This document shows positions 10,686 to 21,294 of a stretch of DNA of 64,000 bases, one piece after another. A model generated the notes under the pieces. It ran no database searches. It saw nothing but the letters and a program-made list of their open reading frames with translations, and was not told where the DNA came from. How positions within the stretch are numbered: position 1 is the first letter of the stretch; each line of letters opens with the position of its first letter. This DNA is from Onthophagus taurus (lineage: Eukaryota; Arthropoda; Insecta; Coleoptera; Scarabaeidae), in the NCBI RefSeq assembly GCF_036711975.1, contig NW_027248939.1, forward strand, positions 682,001-746,000. The letters run 5' to 3'. Position numbers and translations under genes: made by a program.

Positions 10686-12445
10686 ATGGATCGTATTTTA
10701 CACGGACCAAAACTATTAACACATATTCCATTGGTATCTCTTGGAACTAGATTATTTGATAAACTCAAAGAAAAAGATGACAACGTTTTATTTGTGAACG
10801 AAACTTGCACGTAAGAATAAATTATACTTAGTAATACGATCAATTTTAGATTGATGTTTCAACTGATCAAAAGATTACAAACAAAGAATTTTTAATTTTA
10901 TCTTATAAATTAGCTGAAAGTCTTCGATGTTGTGGTTTTAAACAAAACGATGTTTTGGTCATTTCTGGGGAAAATAGTGTTTTTTACTACGTTCCTGTAG
11001 TTGCTGGATTATTTCTTGGAATGATTTCTGGATTTATTAATCAAACTTACACGAAAAGTATTCTTTTATATATATAGTTTTCTTATTAAATATAAAAAAG
11101 TTAATTATTTCAGATGAATTTTTACATCTGTATGATATTTACCAACCAAAAATTGTTTTTATATCTTCGAAATTATTAAATATTTTTATTGAAGAAAAAA
11201 GTAAATTTCAAGATTTAAAAATAATAATCTTAGACGATGAAGATGTTTCAGGCTACGACACTTTAAGTACGTTTATAGAAAAAAATTATAACAAAAATTT
11301 TTGCATCGATAACTTTAAACCTAAAGACGTCAATCCAATTGATCAAATCGCTTTTATTACCTCTTCTTCTGGTACAACCGGATTACCAAAAGCTGTTATG
11401 ATAACTCACGATAACATATCAATGAGAGTTAATCAATTATACGACCCTAGAGTTTCCTTGGTAAAAGAAGAAATCGTGTTTTCAATACTCCCATTTTTCC
11501 ACGTTTTCGGCTTAGTAATAAACATAGCTGCTGTAATAAGAGGTAACCAAATTATTATGATGAAACGGTTCAACGAAAAATTATACTTAGAATCAATCGA
11601 AAAACACCACATAACACATCTAGCGATCGTCCCAACAATTGCTTACACTTTAGTTAAGAGTCCTATTTTTAAAAATTACAACGTTTCGACAATCGAAGAA
11701 CTTTTTTGTGGAAGCAACTCTTTAAGCGAGAAAGTCGAAGAACAACTCGTCGAGTTATTTCCAAATTTAAAATGTTTTCGTCAAGGGTATGGTTTAACGG
11801 AGGCAACATTAGGGGTAGTAATGATGCGAACTGGTGAGAAAAAAGTTGGATCAGCAGGAAAAGTAGTTCCTGGAATGTCGCTTTGTATTTGCGATGAATT
11901 TGGAAAACGTTTAGGAGCCCATGAACGTGGTGAAATTCTTATAAAAGGTAGAATGGTTACAAAAGGTTATTATCGTAACCCAGAAGCCACTAAAAATAGT
12001 TTCGTTGATGGATGGTTGCACACTGGTGATTATGGTTATTACGACGAGGAAGGATTCGTTTTTATCGTCGATAGACTTAAAGATGTCATTAAATATAAAG
12101 GGTTTCAAGTGTCACCGGTTGAAATCGAGGGGATTTTAATATCACATCCAAAGGTGAAAGCGGCTTGCGTTGTTGGTACACCAGATGAATTGGCCGGGGA
12201 ATTACCCACTGGATTTGTGGTTAAACAACCCAATGTAGATGTAACTGAAGATGAATTGATTCAATATGTAGCAGGTAATATCATTTTTTTTTAATTGTAA
12301 TAAATTTTAAGTTTTATGTTTTTAAGAACGAATATCGAAAACGAAACATTTACGAGGAGGCATTTATTTCGTGGAAGATTTACCAAAAACATCGACAGGG
12401 AAAATAAAAAGAAAAGTTTTAAGAGATTCTTTTAATTGTGTTTAG
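10686..12445 (+). CDS. Luciferase/4-coumarate-CoA-ligase-like acyl-CoA synthetase, four exons
   Basis: Exons are 10686-10810, 10850-11057, 11114-12274 and 12327-12445, all with GT-AG borders; the product is about 537 residues, the usual size of beetle luciferase-like acyl-CoA synthetases. The family activates a carboxylic acid with ATP to an acyl-adenylate, then forms the CoA thioester. Visible motifs are SSSGTTGLPKAVM (AMP-binding P-loop, exon 3), GYGLTEATLG, GWLHTGDYGYYDEEGF with the ribose-binding Asp, DRLKDVIKYKGFQVSP (hinge), and PKTSTGKIKRK with the catalytic Lys (exon 4). The C-terminus is ...FNCV, so there is no SKL-type peroxisomal signal as in firefly luciferase. Exon joins 2-3 and 3-4 are in phase. 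Join 1-2 is one base short: exon 1 ends two bases into a codon while exon 2 starts in phase 0. That means a frameshift allele, an assembly error or unusual splicing. Substrate unknown; no evidence of light emission. An AATAAA lies at 12530. Confidence 0.88.
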
Positions 12446-12529
12446 TAATAACACGTTTTACTAGTTTTTGAATAAGTATTGCACGTAGTTTTTTTTAGAA
12501 TCAAGTACAATACAGTTATTAATGACAAT

Positions 12530-12535
12530 AATAAA
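12530..12535 (+). terminator. Poly(A) signal AATAAA of the acyl-CoA synthetase
   Basis: AATAAA 85 bp after the stop codon at 12445. Confidence 0.6.
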
Positions 12536-12564
12536 ATCTAAAAAAAATACTGTTTCCCAACCTA

Positions 12565-12670
12565 TTATTAACTTAAGCACGAAGGCTTTCACGGTCGGTG
12601 TGAATTCAACGGCAAAACCCGAAAGTTTCTAGTGTTAGTTCTAGCTTTAGTTCTAATTTTAGTTCAAGTA
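12565..12670. repeat. Dispersed repeat, copy 1 (TTAGTTCTA-rich, Penelope-associated?)
   Basis: A GGCTTTCACGGTCGGTGTGAATT stretch (over 20 bases, positions 12582-12604) is followed by AACCCGAAAGTTTCTAGTG and repeated TTAGTTCTA units. The same block recurs at 25540-25810 (both orientations) and 44930-45030. In the latter two it adjoins a GGATGCCATGTTGCAACC block that I associate with non-coding ends of Penelope-like elements. That association is from memory and unchecked. Confidence 0.5.
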
Positions 12671-12679
12671 TTATTAACT

Positions 12680-13340
12680 ATTTGGAACCAGTAAATTTGT
12701 ATTAATTGCACTGTTGATGTTCAAGTGACGTTGAAGGCATTTATGAATGTTATGTTGATTCTGACCTGTCTGATACTACCAAAGATAAGACATCTCATTT
12801 ATCTCTGTTTTACCATGCATTGATTACAATTGTAATCCATGTTTTTTCAGGTGTTAAACAAAACAAAGGCTTTCAAAAAATAAATATTAATTTTTTTACG
12901 ACTGTTTAGAAAGTTTTTCAGAGTGTGTCTTGTAAGTTTAGTCAATATTGTTTGATTTATAGAGATAGTAACGGATTATGGCGCAAATAACGTGTTCAAT
13001 GCTCAACATCAACTGGTCAACTAAATCGACCACAAGCTTAGTTTTATTGTCTGCCTCTCTGCCTTTGTTTATCATCTATATTACGATCACGACTCATTAT
13101 TGACAATACTAAGACGACCTTATTTTTCTTGGATATACGCAGTATACTCAACTAGATGGTATGGCATAGAGTCCAAATAGGGAACTGTAATGCCCTATTT
13201 TTGTGTAAAATTTTGAGGTTTAATAACACCTTTTCTGGAAATTCCTTCTTATTTTTACGCATAGTTTTTAACATGCTCGTTGTACATTCAGCCTTAATAT
13301 AACATTTGAGAATAATAAAATTAATGAAACCAGAAATTTC
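12680..13340. other. Non-coding, no gene seen
   Basis: AT-rich with no motif; presumed intergenic sequence and old repeats. Confidence 0.3.
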
Positions 13341-13351
13341 ACACCAGATAG

Positions 13352-13609
13352 CTATGCAAACAGCAATACTAGCATATAATCGTAATCAGTAAATCGTTTT
13401 CCAATAGGGACGGATTCATGTTGGCAGTCTGTGGCGACTGCCCGCTTATCTGTGAAAATTTCTATACTGCGCCGTACTCGAGAACTCCGACTTTTGTAGA
13501 TATCAACTTCAGTGTAGGGTAGGGACTTGGAATTTTTCGATAAATTACTATGTTTACAACGAAAATTGCCATATATGAGGGAATGCCAACTAACATGAAG
13601 TTCATACAT
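13352..13609 (-). pseudogene. Possible LINE RNase H remnant
   Basis: The minus frame contains SIEIFTDKRAVATDC followed by ESVPIGKR. This resembles the first RNase H block of Jockey/I-type LINEs (IEIYTDGSK...GAG...S..LG). The remaining catalytic blocks are missing, and the match covers about 30 residues, so this call is tentative. Confidence 0.28.
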
Positions 13610-13619
13610 CTTCGTTCAA

Positions 13620-14590
13620 GAATATATTTCTCTCAGTGTATGTTTAACAACCAAACATACAGAGTTGGATTAAAAAAAGCATAACAACGATGATTAAGGA
13701 AAATAAGAAATTATTTATGGAACATTGAATCTTCATTACATTTGCTTTAAAATGTTGTTTATTTCATGATAATATCTTCATTCGTTCTTGAGACACGACA
13801 TTTTTGAATTTGTATTTCATATCTATAATAATCAAATTTTGTACTGAACTTCATTGAATTAATTAAGAATTTTCAAGATGAAAAACGAAAAATGTCAGCG
13901 TTTAATAATAGCAAAAACCGAAAATATTTGTTAAACTTTAAAACATCATACCCACTTTACTTATAAGAACTATGAAACGACTTTCTTATCTTAAAGCTTA
14001 CACTTTGTACTAATTTGTTTGCAAAATTAAAATAATGTCTAATAATGGCAAAAATCGAAAATGTTTTAAATTAAAAAAAATATACCAACTTCATTTATGA
14101 ATATATAGTTAACGTTCACGGCGGTTAATGCTACTTTTTCTAAAAAGTTTAAATTATTATTTCAAAAGTTTCTTAAGAAAACATACATCTAAAAAACAGC
14201 TTAACGGTAATTTAACTAATTATGTTATTTAAAAAGTAATATAAAAAAATGTAATAAAGAGATAATTAAATTCACTATTTTATTCATTTTCTTTTTATTG
14301 ATTTCATAAAGTTTGAAATCAAACCGCGTCGCGGTATACCAAGAATTGCACTGGGTTGCCGATGGGAGTTCCCTAGAAATGAATAGAAAACTAACTTATT
14401 TAAATTGCAACTGGTATTTATAAATTCCCCTTACCTCCAGCAGGTGATGTTAGGATCTGCGCTTGTGTTTCTTGTAACAATAGTTCAGCGCAACAACATT
14501 TAATTTGCAAAACAATACTTTCGTCTTTATTATTTTGATGAAAATAATAGTTTGCATACGCACAATGGCCATCCAAAATCCGCTTAATAG
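13620..14590. other. Non-coding, no gene seen
   Basis: AT-rich. A less AT-rich patch at 14320-14480 and the 69-codon minus frame 14418-14627 carry no recognisable domain. Confidence 0.3.
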
Positions 14591-14598
14591 AATTATGG

Positions 14599-14904
14599 AT
14601 GTCTTTCTTTAATAACTGTTTAATCACTATCGAAAAATTCTATCTTAATTCAAATTTCTATCTACTGATGCCTTTCTCGAAAAAAAAACGGGGGGTAATA
14701 ACAATAAATGATGAAGTCTTGCTATCGTATTTCTTAAATTTGAAGAAGAGGTATGCAATTTCATCCATGTGGTCGAAGTATTCGATGCTGGAAGCCGCTA
14801 TAAAGGTCTATAAAAACATAGACATCGGAAAATATAGTAAGCTCATGGCCTATTTGAAGAATCAGTCAAGAACACACGTCGAAGAGTTTTTGACAAGGGC
14901 TTGA
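14599..14904 (+). pseudogene. Crypton-like tyrosine recombinase, N-terminal (SAM-like) domain only
   Basis: The last ~70 residues of this 101-codon frame contain DEVLLSYFLNLKKRY, MWSKYSMLEAA, NIDIGKYSKLMAYLKNQS. This is the core-binding domain of insect Crypton-type tyrosine recombinases. The same pattern (WSxYSML...INISKYTKLIAFLK) occurs in the Crypton at 33990-35102 of this window, and the shared order W-S-x-Y-S-M-L, then I-x-I-x-K-Y-x-K-L-x-A-x-L-K is the evidence. The catalytic domain that should follow (Arg...HxxR...Tyr) is absent; the frame ends RTHVEEFLTRA and stops. The first ~28 residues look non-homologous. Either a truncated copy or a separately retained DNA-binding domain; truncation is more likely. 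Confidence 0.6.
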
Positions 14905-14909
14905 AATCA

Positions 14910-15880
14910 AAGAATGAAATGTCTATTAATATAAATGTTAATGTTAATATAAATAATAAATAGGATGTGATTGATTTAGATTGTATTTTTAATTATTCCA
15001 CTAGTGGAGTAAAGTAACTTTATTTCACTAGTGAATAAAGTGGTACTTTATACGGTTCATAAGTGTGGATAAAACTTCAATTATAAGGTGATTGTGGATA
15101 ATAGTATATTAATATAATAATAATTAACCTGAGTGAATAATAGCTCATTATATGCGAGTAGAATACTATACTTTGTCAACGACTATTGAAATTGATTCCA
15201 TAAATTTATTTTTTAAATAAATTTTTGAATAAAGGTGACACAAATTCAATGTTACTAACTGTAACCAACTTCACAACAATTTGTCAAAATTAAATGCCAG
15301 TTTTATAAAACGTCGTTTTCTTTAGGAAAATTAATTAATTTATGCTTAAATCATACGAAAAAAGGAATTTGTTTAGGTTTTTTTAATGTCAAACATTTAG
15401 AAACTCCTAAAAAATTGAATTAAATTGACGTTTTTTGAACTTTTAACGTTTCAAATAATTATTATCAGTCTGGTCAAGATGGCTACCCGTGGATAATGAT
15501 TATTATTCACCGCTATTATTCACTCCGTGAAAAATGACTACCATTTTGTTTTAGAAAACTCATTCATAAGGTATATATTATAAGGTAGTCGTGGACAAAA
15601 TATATTATAGGTTATACTGGGTATACATTCAATAATGGCAACAACAATGGACGAAATTCTACAACTTATAAACAAGAGAAGATTACAGAAAATAATCTAT
15701 GGATTATTTCAAATTATGACTTTTTACCTTTAACTTGATGTAAAGATTATTCCTAAACTCCTGCAAATAAATCTTGGACGATTTGTTTAAATTCACATTA
15801 TTTTACATAAATTAAAAAATCAATATAAGTCTACTTTCTTTAAAAAAATTTTATCTCCCAAATTTTATAGGTGTATGTAG
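14910..15880. other. Non-coding, no gene seen
   Basis: Very AT-rich; CTAGTGGAGTAAAG near 15001 and TTCACTAGTGAATAAAG near 15026 form a short imperfect inverted repeat. No coding motif. Confidence 0.3.
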
Positions 15881-15891
15881 TACTATAATAT

Positions 15892-16120
15892 TTGGCTCGA
15901 GTCGAATGTAATTGTGAAAAATTATATTGTGAAGGGGTGCATCTGTCAAAATTTTCGAAAAAACTGAATTAACTCAAACATGGTGCAACAGTTGTTGACT
16001 TATATCAAATTATATTAAAATTTTGCGGGAATCTGGAAAATAAATTCTATAAAAATTAGGACATTCCAGGGGTTCATTTACGGTATAACCGGAAGTTGCA
16101 GAAAACTTTAACATTTATTG
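15892..16120. repeat. Dispersed repeat, uninterrupted copy
   Basis: This block (GGTGCATCTGTCAAAATTTTCG, 15935-15956; GACTTATATCAAATTATATT near 15998; ATAACCGGAAGTTGCAGAAAAC near 16086) is repeated at 32098-33760. There it is split by about 1.35 kb of foreign DNA, so this copy shows the pre-insertion arrangement. Confidence 0.7.
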
Positions 16121-16460
16121 TTGTTTTTTGTCTCTTTCCCCGCATTTAGATTTGACCTGTATAATGATTTGCTTTATTACTATGTGCGACGTGAAGAGAA
16201 AAAGGGGAGTCTCTAGACGCTTAATTGTTTAGAACCTCTTCTTAGATCAGTATGAGTAGATAATCGTAATTTTTATTGGTTTATTAAATAAAGAATTGGA
16301 AATCGATTAAGTTTTTATGCAATTATCGAGATTGTTAATTCATTATAAGTTACATTTATAGAGCTAAACAAAAAAAATTTATTTGTCAATAAATAATTGT
16401 TAACAGTTTCAAAAAGGATTACTTCATTTTCTTTTACAAAATACGATCGATAAACTACAC

Positions 16461-16467
16461 TATATAA
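16461..16467 (+). promoter_or_regulatory. TATA box of the GNAT gene
   Basis: TATATAA, about 30 bp upstream of a CACACAGTTC that could serve as the start region and 85 bp upstream of the ATG. Confidence 0.6.
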
Positions 16468-16545
16468 AGCAAAATCGATCCGTACGAATTCACACAGTTC
16501 AACGCATACAATCGTGCTTCATCGATTAAATCAAAAAATCCAAAA

Positions 16546-17232
16546 ATGTATCTTAACATTAAACACACCGCGATGTCTCTAACAATGCGTAACTTCAACA
16601 TAGCAATGGTTAATTGCAAAGATACATTAAAAGTTATTAACTTCCTCGAAAAATATTACTTCCCACACTCCCTTCTATTGAAATACGCAAACTTCGAAAA
16701 CACTCCGACAGTAAAAGAAACGTTAAAAAAATTCTGGACGATCGCTTTAAGTCAAAACATATCCGTTATAATCACGGATGAAAATGAGGAAGTCGTCGGA
16801 TTATCTTGCAACATCGTAGTTCATAAACAAGCTGACCTTTATTATGGATTAGATGGTGGTGTTCAAACGATCAATAAGTTTCTTACCGAAGTTGGAAAAG
16901 AATTATACAAAAAATACGAAGATTTAGAGCACTATTTTTATATTGTTTTGGTTGCTGTTCGTGATGGTTGCGGGCATTATAATCTGGAAAAAAGGTTGAT
17001 TAATTTTTCTAAGGGTGTAGCAGCCGATTTTGGAGTGAAAATTATTCGAATGGATGCACACAATGCTGCGGAAGCTGAACGGGCTAAAAAAATTGGATTC
17101 AATCTGGTTTATGAGATTAAATATAAAGATTACAAAGATGATGAAGAAGAAGTTTTTTCGAGGGATTCCCAAGATGTTTTCAGTATCTTGAGTGTTAACA
17201 GTAAGCGTTGTCCATTTAGTTGCTTCACATAA
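16546..17232 (+). CDS. GNAT-family N-acetyltransferase, insect arylalkylamine N-acetyltransferase-like, intronless
   Basis: A 228-residue single-exon frame, the usual length of insect AANAT-like proteins, which transfer acetyl from acetyl-CoA to amines. The fold can be followed by eye: an N-terminal receptor part (residues 12-75), a central strand IITDENEEVVGLSCNIVV (75-92), a long helix (105-125), the strand YIVLVAVRD (132-140), the acetyl-CoA loop and helix GCGHYNLEKRLINFSKGVA (141-159), the strand KIIRMDAHN (165-173) and a final helix-strand AKKIGFNLVYEIKYKDY (180-196). The loop RDGCGHY stands where most members have R-x-x-G-x-G/A, so the pyrophosphate loop is slightly unusual. The ATG is in good insect context (CAAAATG); a second Met at residue 10 is possible. 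Substrate cannot be told: dopamine, other arylalkylamine and polyamine enzymes look alike at this level. TATA box and poly(A) signals flank it. Confidence 0.85.
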   Translation: MYLNIKHTAMSLTMRNFNIAMVNCKDTLKVINFLEKYYFPHSLLLKYANFENTPTVKETLKKFWTIALSQNISVIITDENEEVVGLSCNIVVHKQADLYYGLDGGVQTINKFLTEVGKELYKKYEDLEHYFYIVLVAVRDGCGHYNLEKRLINFSKGVAADFGVKIIRMDAHNAAEAERAKKIGFNLVYEIKYKDYKDDEEEVFSRDSQDVFSILSVNSKRCPFSCFT

Positions 17233-17315
17233 TTTTTGAAACATTTAATTTATTAAATTAATCAAAACTTAAGGAAAATTTAGAAATTAATTTACAATAA
17301 TAATAATTTAGATTT

Positions 17316-17325
17316 AATAAATAAA
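17316..17325 (+). terminator. Overlapping poly(A) signals of the GNAT gene
   Basis: AATAAATAAA, two overlapping AATAAA signals 84 bp downstream of the stop codon. Confidence 0.65.
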
Positions 17326-17508
17326 AGTTTTCTTAAAGTTAATAATATGTGAAATTATATTATGTGTTTGTATTTATTGATTGATATGAGAACGTTAATA
17401 TTAAGGCTAAATCCTCGATTTATTGTGCTAGTCTTGAAATTGCGTTAAATTTTAAAGATTTACAATTTCATAATCGCTTGCGATAGAGGCTTCAAGATGC
17501 AGGTTGTA

Positions 17509-18770
17509 ACGGGTGTTTTTTTAAGCCCGATAGAACTTTAAATTGAAAAAAGTAACACAAAAAATTAAATTTTAAACCAAAAAATTTTTTTGATCGAAAG
17601 ATCAATTCATGGCATTTAATATTTAAAAATGATTTTACATATGGGCACCGCGGCTGTTGTTGACGAAGCGCATTCTGGAAGTCCAATTTTGGGCCACTTT
17701 TTCGAGCATTGCTGGCCGTATGTCACGAATAACACGAACAATGTTGGCCTCCAAGGCGTCAGTTGTTGCTGGTTTATCAGCATAAACCAAGGAAATAATC
17801 GAGAGGTGTCAAATCGCACCACCTTGGAGGTCAATTGGCATGTCCATTTCTCGAAATCAACTTATCGCCAAATTTTGATTTCAATAAGTCGATGGTAGCT
17901 GTCGCTGTCTGGCACGTAGCGGCGTCCTGTTGAAACCACATTTTGGCCGGATCAATATCATCCATATTTTCAAACAAAAAATCATTGATCATGGTGAGGT
18001 AACGATCTCCATTGACCGTAACGCGAGCTCCGACTCTATTTTTGAAGAAATAAGGTCCAATGATGCCACCAGCGTGCAAACCACACCAACGGTGCATTTT
18101 TCTGGATGTAATGGAGTCTGTAGTGTCTGTAGTGGATTGGTTTCACTCCATAGGCGGCCCGTCAAGCCAAAAATAAACCTCGTCGCTGAACACAATTTTG
18201 CGATAAAATATCGGATCAATTTCCAACTGCTCTAGAGTCCAATCGGCGAAAGAACGACGCATATGATGATCTCGTGGTTTTAATTCCTGCACCAGCTGGA
18301 TCTTAAACGGGTGTAGGTCAAGATCTTTGGGCAAAATTTTCCACGTAGTGGACGGAGAAAGCCCTAATTCCTGCGACCGACGACGAATCGATAAATTTGA
18401 ATCTTCTTCCACGCATTCGTTTGCAGCGGCGATATTCTCTTCAGCACGCACATTTCTTCGACGTGGTGATTTTATTGCATCATTTAGAGAGTATGTGGTA
18501 TGAAATCTATCCATTGTTCGACGGATGGCTTGCTCAGATGGACGATTATGTGCGCCATACAAATCACGAAGTTGTCTATAAGTTATGCAAATTGATGACT
18601 GATTTTCAAAGTAACTCTGGATAATTTGGTAGCGTTGTTCAAGCGTCAATCTGTTCATGATGATTTGCCAGAGTATACTGATCATAAATATCAAAAAGTG
18701 AGCGCAGTATCACAGTTCGTTTGACAGTTAACACTTTCGTAAGTTCTATCTAGCTTAAAAAAACACCCTC
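17509..18770 (-). mobile_element. Complete mariner-type transposon, 1262 bp
   Basis: Termini are ACGGGTGTTTTTTTAAGC (left) and, reverse-complemented, GAGGGTGTTTTTTTAAGC (right). Both are followed by a GATAGAACTT block, and TA duplications lie at 17507-17508 and 18771-18772. The interior is one transposase gene on the minus strand, described separately. Its size and TA target are standard for mariner. Confidence 0.88.
17625..18694 (-). pseudogene. Mariner transposase with frameshifts
   Basis: The N-terminal 183-codon frame (18143-18694) has the first helix-turn-helix (RLTLEQRYQIIQSYFENQSS region), RPSEQAIRRTM, LGLSPSTTWKIL and the LHPFKIQLVQELKPRDH block, then FSDEVYFWLDG with the first catalytic Asp. 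The chain then changes frame near 18140. In the next frame (17831-18097) come CGLHAGGIIGPYFF, VTVNGDRYLTMI and MWFQQDAATC, with the second Asp. A further frame change near 17835 leads to WPPRWCDLTPLDYFLG, with the third acidic residue. All three catalytic residues survive; two or more frameshifts make the gene dead. The lesions look few, so the copy is moderately young. Confidence 0.85.
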
Positions 18771-18779
18771 TATTTAATT

Positions 18780-19770
18780 GAAGTTCTAATCTTTTTATTT
18801 CTCAATTATGACTAACTTGGTACATATGTATGTGGATATAAGCAATCCTCTTTCTTCATCTTGGTCTTGAAGAGTGAACTATATGGTAGTTAAACGTCAT
18901 CGCCAGTAGAAACCGACAAGTACACTTTCAAAGCTTCTATGAAAAGGGGCAATACATTTCGAACTTTACATAACTTAATAAACATTCTTTTTTCATAAAA
19001 ATGTAAAACGTTCATTACTATCATAATTTTACTATCATAAGATGTGATAGTAAAATATTAAAGTAAAATTCTAAGCACTTCACAACATACTTTTAATGTA
19101 AATGACATTGTTCTATACTCTATACTCTAAAAAGATGTCTGATGTGCATAATATGCCTAAGATAAATAGAACATTTCTGCTTAGAACGAAGTGCTCCATC
19201 GGGATTTGAAGTACAGCTTCCATTTTTAATTAAAACGTTTCCATTTTTTATGACAAGTTACTTTAAAAGTGGTCTTTGTTTGGTAACTGTTAATATCCAG
19301 GTTAAGAAGTCATAAATCTTCTTGCATTCTTAAAAACGCATTCAATTTTATTATTAAAACAATTAATATAAATTATTTATACATTTGCGGCGATTGCATG
19401 GGATAAATCACGAACTAAAGAGCTAAAGGTAACTCTACCTTTAACTCTTTTTGACTCATATTGAGATAGATTAAAACGTTTTGACGTATTGATATATCAG
19501 CTTTACCAATTCATACCATAAACAGGTACTGATATAGTACCGGACTACAAAAATAAAACATCAACAAGAAAACCAATTATAAAAATTCGATAAAATAGTT
19601 ACATAAATAGTTATTTATACTGCAATAGTTAATCGTTGTACAAAAGTAAGATACGAATAAACTTAAAGCGTTAATAACGAATAGGCTGGCGAAACGGGCG
19701 GTTAACAAGTTGCCGATCTCCCCGATCTCTGCCCGAACCATTTGTACCACTAGCTGTAAATACAGCATCA
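18780..19770. other. Non-coding, no gene seen
   Basis: AT-rich; a partly palindromic ACTATCATAATTTTACTATC stretch near 19016 is the only local structure. Confidence 0.3.
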
Positions 19771-19774
19771 AAGC

Positions 19775-20266
19775 TGATAAACTTCATCTCCCATAGAGCT
19801 TTTTGCGACAGCTGGGATGGGACAGCAGCAGATGTCTTTGCTAAGAAAACTCTGCTCTACCCTGACCGGAAGAGATCTACTCAGTTTCTGGAAAAATCAA
19901 AAAATGACTTGAGGTTTTTCACTCACTTCCTGACCGGACCTGCAGGTTACGTAAGCACATGTTTTACATGAAGCTGGTGAAAACACCCCTCTGTAGAGTG
20001 TGTGAAATAGAAGACGATATGGAAAGTCATATTGTTTGTGATTGTTCCAACCTTGCGTACTTAAGGGAATTCATTTTCGGAGTGCCATGGCTCCAAATTT
20101 CGGATATAAGGAACATACCTTTCTGTTCTATATTAACGTTCATGAAAAGATTAGGCTGGTTTTCTGACCCTTGAAAGCACAGTAATTGTGGGGACGTACA
20201 AAGGGCCTGCTAAGGCCTAAGTGCTGTGAGGAAACTCACCCCCACGTGAAACTACATACATACATG
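19775..20266 (+). mobile_element. LINE 3' end: C-terminal coding remnant, 3' UTR and (ACAT)n tail
   Basis: The frame at 19940-20175 ends with LRKHMFYMKLVKTPLCRVC, then EDDMESHIVCDC and a leucine-rich tail with WLQISDIRN, then stops. This C-x2-C...H-x4-C pattern (CRVC...HIVCDC) is the C-terminal zinc-binding block of I/Jockey/R1-type LINEs that follows RNase H. The bases before it (19790-19930) encode, in other frames, the preceding STLTGRDLLSFW-like part. The 3' UTR has an AAGGGCCTGCTAAGGCCTAAGTGC block (20201-20224), a GTGAG/CTCAC hairpin (20226-20239) and an ACATACATACAT tail (20253-20264). The copy is strongly 5'-truncated. Its tail structure matches the SINE at 8535-8919. Confidence 0.8.
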
Positions 20267-20269
20267 AGA

Positions 20270-21290
20270 CAAGTCGGACAAGTCATGTGATTTGTGTTGG
20301 TTTTTCGACGTCCGTTTCATTGCTTTTCGGTCGCGGTAGCTTCTGTTTTGAACAGTGAGTGCGTGAAGTTATGTTTCAGGCTCGTGTGGCTATTGCTTTT
20401 GCGTTAATTTTTAATTCTAACTTTTCTTCGTTTTACGGATGGGGACGTGGTCGTGCTTGATTGGCGTTTTTGCTTCTTTAAGAACTTGCTTCGTGCGCGA
20501 CAACTAAATGAAGTGAGATGGAGTGCTTGGTTTGTCACGGTAAAGTCTCGAAAAAGGCCGTTTTTGTGCACGTCAGAAATAACCATTTTTTTTGGTTTGT
20601 TCGAGAAAACCAGAATAACAAAATAGCTAAAGCGCATGTGTTAAAATTTGAGAGAAATAATATACAGGTGCTAGGAAAATTAAATAATTTCTGTAAGTAT
20701 TAAATGTATTCAATCAATATAGAAAAAAGTAAATAAATGTTTTATATAAGCAAGCCAACTTAATACAATCTGCTTATGAAATTTAAAATTTTAAAGTTAT
20801 TAAACTATTTCTTTAAAAAATTTGTATAATACTCAAAAAAAGAGATGTAAAATAGAACAATTTTTCCAGGTGTTGATTGTTAGGAAAGGGAGTGAGGTAA
20901 GAAAATGTGGAGTCTAAACATAAATATAATCTCTTAACTTAACGTGTTGTTAGATGTTAATTGCTAGTTATGGTATAAAATTGATTCTAATCACAGAATC
21001 AATGGGAAATTGTTTATTTTGCGCGGAATTAGCACAATAGTTGTTAAAGAAGTGTGTAAAGAATCTTCCAATTTCCGGATTATTTTCCAAACCATTTTTA
21101 CCCTCGCTAAACATCCTGTATCAAAACGTCGTAAATTTTATTATAACCGATGGGAAATTTTTCTTACTTGGAAACTTAATTTTGTATATTTATGTATAAT
21201 TTGCGTTTTATTTGATCATTATCAAGTTATAATTTGATTGTAAACGATCGAAACAGGGCATATTGCATTTCGGTAAACAATTTTATTTGC
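20270..21290. other. Non-coding, no gene seen
   Basis: A 61-codon plus frame (20518-20703) starts MECLVCHGKVSKK and looks faintly like half a zinc finger, but nothing follows. Otherwise AT-rich, with no supported gene. Confidence 0.3.
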
Positions 21291-21294
21291 AACT

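Noticed and set aside
20518..20703. Zinc-finger-like small protein (MECLVCHGKVSKK)
   Set aside because: Only half a finger pattern; nothing conserved follows.
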